Shown: piece after piece, positions 61,082 to 64,000 of the stretch
Position numbering within the stretch: position 1 is the stretch's first letter
Layout: each line of letters starts with the position of its first letter
Origin: Pseudarthrobacter phenanthrenivorans Sphe3
Lineage (GTDB): Bacteria; Actinomycetota; Actinomycetes; Actinomycetales; Micrococcaceae
DNA: 64,000 nucleotides
NCBI RefSeq assembly: GCF_000189535.1
Contig: NC_015146.1
Location: 1 to 64,000, forward strand
Direction of reading: 5' to 3'
Program-made: the position numbers and the translations under genes
Notes under the pieces: generated by a model
What the model was told of the DNA's origin: nothing
What the model saw: the letters and a program-made list of their open reading frames with translations, nothing else
Databases searched by the model: none

Positions 61082-61423
61082 TTAGGCGTTGGTTGCTATA
61101 AACGCGGCGTCGATGTTAATCGTGACTTTGTCTCCGACCAGGACGCCCCCTGCTTCAAGAGCGGCGTTCCACGTTAGGCCAAACTCTTTGCGGCTGATCA
61201 CCGTTGTGGCAGAGAACCCCGCCCGAGTTGCACCAAACGGATCGACAGTCACGCCGTTGAATTCGGTGACCAGGGTTACGGGCCTAGTGATGCCGCGGAT
61301 TGTCAGGTTCCCCTCCAGGTTGTATGTGTCGCCATTGCTGCTGCATCCGGTGGACTGGAAGGTAACGGTGGGAAACTGCTCGACGTCGAAAAAGTCCGCG
61401 CCGCGAACATGGGCATCGCGGTC
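61082..61423 (-). pseudogene. YceI-family protein, C-terminal part, cut by IS3-A copy B
   Basis: The minus strand reads DRDAHVRGADFFDVEQFPTV, TFQSTGC, YNLEGNLTIRGITRPVTLVT, SATTVISRKEFGLTWNAALE and GDKVTINIDAAFIATNA before the stop. This is the C-terminal ~113 residues of a YceI lipocalin-like protein (binds isoprenoids or similar hydrophobic compounds). The N-terminal part is removed by the IS edge at 61424. Confidence 0.8.
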
Positions 61424-61463
61424 TGAGGTGTACTACTGATGTGAGACACAGTTTGAAAGGATT

Positions 61464-61760
61464 GTGCTCATGTCTGCTCGACTTACCTATTCCGATGAGT
61501 TCAAGGCTGATGCCGTTGAGCTCGTGGTTTCATCTGGGCGTTCACCCGCCTCTGTCGCTCCGGAGCTCGGCATTTCCGTTACCGCGTTGAAACGCTGGGT
61601 GCGACTGTCCCGTGAAGGGCAAACGGAGGGCGGCGGCAAACCGGATGATCCGGTGGATCCTGCGAAATACAAGGCTTTGGAGGCACGGCTGCGCGAGCTG
61701 GAGAGGGAGAACGATTTCCTGAAAAAAGTTTCGGCGTTCTTCGCCAAAGAACAACGGTAG
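61464..61760 (+). CDS. IS3-A copy B OrfA
   Basis: Identical in translation to the OrfA at 22762-23058, including the A6G slippage run (61722-61728). Confidence 0.88.
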   Translation: MLMSARLTYSDEFKADAVELVVSSGRSPASVAPELGISVTALKRWVRLSREGQTEGGGKPDDPVDPAKYKALEARLRELERENDFLKKVSAFFAKEQR

Positions 61761-61765
61761 AGGAC

Positions 61766-62636
61766 TTGTACCGAGTTGTTCAGGAGAAGAACGCCGACTT
61801 CCCGGTGGCCTGGATGTGCCGTCAGCTTGATCTCCCACGGGCCACGTATTACCGGTGGCTGGACGCCGCAGAAACCCCGACCGCGCTCCGTCGCCGGGAG
61901 CTGACCGATCAGGTGAAGACCGTCTTCGATTCCTCCGACGGGATCTTCGGCCACCGCATGGTCCACACCAAATTGGCCGCCGCCGGCATCGAGGTTTCAG
62001 TGGGTACCGTGGCCGGGATTATGGCCGAGAACGGGTGGGTCGCCAAGCGGATGCGCGCCTTCAAGCGCACCACCATCCCCTCAGATCCGGACAAGGTCTT
62101 CGCGGACCTCATCGGCCGGGACTTCACAGCAGAAGCACCCGGAACGCGCCTGGTCGGAGACATCACCTACCTGCGCACTGACGAGGGATGGCTCTACCTG
62201 GCCACCGTCATCGACCTGTGCACCCGCATGGTCGTCGGCTGGGCTATGGCTGAACACATGCGCGCTTCGCTGGTCACCGGGGCCCTGACGATGGCCAGAG
62301 ACCGCGGCCATTTGAGTCCCAACGCGATTTTCCACAGTGATCATGGAACGCAGTACACGTCACGCGAAATGGGCGCCTGGTGCGCCGGGAATAACATCCG
62401 CCAATCCATGGGCGCCACCGGGGTGTGCTGGGATAATGCCGTGGCGGAATCGCTGTTCTCATCGCTGAAAAACGAGTTTTACCATCACCACCCGCCAGGA
62501 CGCCAGACTGGCCACTATGCGCTACATCGAAGTGTTCTACAACCGCTGGCGGCCTCACACCAACAACGAAGGCCTGCCGCCGGCGACGGCTATGGCCAAC
62601 TTCACAACCAGAAACCAACAGCTTCCCGCTGCTGCC
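61766..62636 (+). pseudogene. IS3-A copy B OrfB, frameshifted
   Basis: Matches OrfB of the complete copy to SSLKNEFYHH. There an 11-bp deletion shifts the frame (HPPGRQTGHYALHRSVLQPL), destroying the C-terminus just after the catalytic glutamate; the shifted frame runs on to 62698. Confidence 0.85.
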
Positions 62637-62684
62637 TGACCGAAAAGAAACTACGCGACTGTCTCACATCCTTGACACACCTCA

Positions 62685-63321
62685 ATGCGGGCCAATAATG
62701 TGCTGCCCGTACTCGAAGACCTGAAGGACGGATCCTTCCTCTCTGCGGTCTACTCCGGCCCCAAGGACCGGCGCAACAACAAGGACCCCATCACGGTCCG
62801 GGTGATCGAATACACGGTCACCACCGGCGAAGAGGTCAGCGAATTCCGCCTCATCACCACCCTTCTGGATCCGGACGCGGCACCGGCGCAGGAGCTCGCC
62901 GAGGCCTACGCCAGGCGTTGGGAAATAGAGTCCTGTTTCGACGAACTCAAAACCCACCAGCGCGGACCCGGAATCGTGCTGCGTTCCAAAACCCCCGACG
63001 GGGTCCTGCAGGAGATCTACGGACATTTGTGCGTGCACTACGCCATCCGATCCCTCATCGGCGGTATCGCCGACGATTTCGACGAGGATCCCCTGCGGTT
63101 CTCTTTCACATGGACCCTCCGGGCCGCACGGCGCTCTCTCGCCGCGCGCCCGGCTTTTTCCCCCTCAGCGCCTGGCCGAGACATTCACCATCTTCTGCCG
63201 GGAAATCCTTCATGAACTCCTGCCCCCACGCCGACAGCGCTCCAACCCCCGTGTCATCAAACGCAAGATGTCCAATTGGCCACTCAAACGAATACCAAAG
63301 ACACCTAAGTAAACGGCATTG
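62685..63321 (+). pseudogene. IS4-family transposase, C-terminal part, frameshifted
   Basis: VIEYTVTTGEEVSEFRLITT, LAEAYARRWEIESCFDELKT (the catalytic glutamate region), LCVHYAIRSLIGGIADDF. A shift at the T/C run near 63160 moves the end to LAETFTIFCREILHELLPP and MSNWPLKRIPKTPK. The outer end CTAAGTAAACGGCATTG closes at 63321. The N-terminal half is cut by IS3-A copy B. Confidence 0.8.
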
Positions 63322-63327
63322 GAACTA

Positions 63328-63347
63328 AGAGGACTGCTCAGTCCTCT
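63328..63347 (-). terminator. Hairpin at the ferredoxin stop
   Basis: AGAGGACT-GCTC-AGTCCTCT is an 8-bp perfect stem with a tetraloop that includes the ferredoxin stop codon. TTAG follows on the minus strand. A modest terminator. Confidence 0.5.
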
Positions 63348-63529
63348 TCAATGGTCAGCGCCCTGGAGGGGCACTCCCGTGCTCCCGCACGCGCGTCGGC
63401 TTGCAGCTCTGCAGGCGGTTCCGGAAGCAGAACCTTGACGACGGCACCATCAAGGTCGTAGACATTCGGCGCGACGGCCGCACAGTTTCCATACGCCATG
63501 CATTTTTTTGGATTTGAGGTGATTTTCAC
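63338..63529 (-). CDS. 3Fe-4S type ferredoxin
   Basis: A 63-residue ferredoxin with C10-x5-C16 (KKCMAYGNCAAVAPNVYDLD) and a third cysteine in ARECPSRALTIEED. The C-x5-C...CP spacing is typical of 3Fe-4S ferredoxins that serve actinobacterial P450s and the Phd-type phenanthrene dioxygenase. It lies 25 bases after a ferredoxin reductase gene. It could donate electrons to the Rieske oxygenase at 25.2 kb, which lacks its own; a P450 is the alternative. Confidence 0.82.
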   Translation of the reverse strand: MKITSNPKKCMAYGNCAAVAPNVYDLDGAVVKVLLPEPPAELQADARAGARECPSRALTIEED

Positions 63530-63554
63530 TTTTTCTCCTGCCTAGCCGACGCCC

Positions 63555-64000
63555 TCATGCAGCGGCCTGGTTATCTGAAATTTCCTTCTCAAGGTTTTCG
63601 ACAAATGCAAGATTCAACTCGGCCACGTCGGTGATACGGCGTCGGACTCCGAGCATCCATGACCGGGCATTGATGCCAACGAGGGCGCTGGGCGCTCCGT
63701 CGCGGAAGTACACGAACAGGCGCTTGTTGTCCTTTGCTTCTGAGCCAAGCAGCTCAACACGGTCGTCTCCGCGCGGGGAACCGATAATTTCAATCCTCGA
63801 ACCAAACTGATCGGACCATACGTAGGGGACGGAACGGAATGACCGGGCTTTTCGCCGCCCGGCAAGCAGATTCGCTGCCGCAACCTCTCCCAGCTGAACC
63901 GCGTTGGTCCAGTGCTCGATTCGCCGCTGAAAACCCTGCAGGGGATGGTTTATCCGGGCAACGTCGCCCGCAGTAACAATTGAGTCACTGACAAACAATT
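63555..64000 (-). CDS. Ferredoxin reductase (FAD), C-terminal part; 5' end outside window
   Basis: The C-terminal ~147 residues of a BphA4/rubredoxin-reductase-like FAD oxidoreductase: TAGDVARINHPLQGFQRRIE, HWTNAVQLGEVAAANLLAGR, VPYVWSDQFGSRIEIIG and NKRLFVYFRDGAPSALVGIN. TAGDVA is the end of the FAD-binding GD motif. It transfers electrons from NAD(P)H to the ferredoxin encoded just downstream. Confidence 0.82.
   Translation of the reverse strand, partial: LFVSDSIVTAGDVARINHPLQGFQRRIEHWTNAVQLGEVAAANLLAGRRKARSFRSVPYVWSDQFGSRIEIIGSPRGDDRVELLGSEAKDNKRLFVYFRDGAPSALVGINARSWMLGVRRRITDVAELNLAFVENLEKEISDNQAAA

Larger units (their letters stand above)
61424..62684 (+). mobile_element. IS3-A copy B (1261 bp, 11-bp internal deletion)
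   Basis: Both terminal repeats are present (TGAGGTGTACTACTG start; GACACACCTCA end). It is nearly identical to the copy at 21827-23098 in the opposite orientation. An 11-bp deletion near 62491 between two TCACCAC repeats frameshifts orfB. Confidence 0.9.

Noticed and set aside
1..64000. tRNA, rRNA, riboswitch and replication-origin signals
   Set aside because: No cloverleaf, rRNA segment, known riboswitch core or repABC/iteron pattern was recognised by eye; covariance-model searches could still find small RNAs.

Overview
The window looks like part of an accessory replicon, or a plasmid-derived island, of a high-GC actinobacterium in the Arthrobacter group (Micrococcaceae). The evidence is GC-rich codon use, a mycothiol-dependent maleylpyruvate isomerase, a PaaX regulator, actinobacterial-type Rieske dioxygenase and phd genes, and plasmid-style genes (a DUF3560 protein, a serine resolvase). 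No rRNA, tRNA, CRISPR array or replication gene was seen. The genus is an inference from protein character, not from a database search.

Layout. 0-2.3 kb: a partial MmyB/VOC chimera, an F420-type NADP reductase divergent from a MarR regulator, and a DoxX protein. 2.3-15.7 kb: the best preserved part. A tightly coupled minus-strand operon (salicylyl-CoA 5-hydroxylase, ADP-forming CoA ligase, salicylyl-AMP ligase, gentisate 1,2-dioxygenase, fumarylpyruvate hydrolase, maleylpyruvate isomerase, adenylate kinase) would convert salicylate to fumarate plus pyruvate. PaaX, an aromatic acid transporter, an aryl-aldehyde dehydrogenase and a broken alcohol dehydrogenase flank it. 15.7-23.7 kb: insertion-sequence remnants around a GntR regulator. 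23.7-31.7 kb: a second catabolic block with a NarA/Phd-type Rieske dioxygenase (alpha, beta), dihydrodiol dehydrogenase, hydratase-aldolase and aldehyde dehydrogenase (upper naphthalene/phenanthrene pathway), plus remnants of a second salicylate/gentisate operon. 31.7-35.4 kb: a decayed MMPL/TetR/DHA2 efflux group. 35.4-40.2 kb: insertion sequences nested three deep. 40.2-44.7 kb: phdI-phdJ-phdK (1-hydroxy-2-naphthoate to phthalate) with a decayed dihydroxyphthalate decarboxylase-like gene inside. 44.7-53.4 kb: plasmid-backbone and chromosomal fragments mixed with IS debris. 53.4-61.4 kb: a resolvase, TetR/ketoacyl synthase, a transporter and a frameshifted maleylacetate reductase. 61.4-64 kb: an IS3 copy, an IS4 fragment, then a 3Fe-4S ferredoxin and its reductase.

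Together the genes describe growth on polycyclic aromatics: ring dihydroxylation, dehydrogenation, side-chain aldolase cleavage and aldehyde oxidation to 1-hydroxy-2-naphthoate or salicylate, followed by the phd route to phthalate or the CoA/gentisate route to central metabolism. The extradiol ring-cleavage enzyme and the chromene isomerase are not in the window. At least nine insertion-sequence types have scattered and partly destroyed the pathway. Three promoters share an inverted repeat CTAA-N4-(T/C)TAG, which suggests the dispersed blocks once formed one regulon, possibly under the GntR protein at 20.3 kb.
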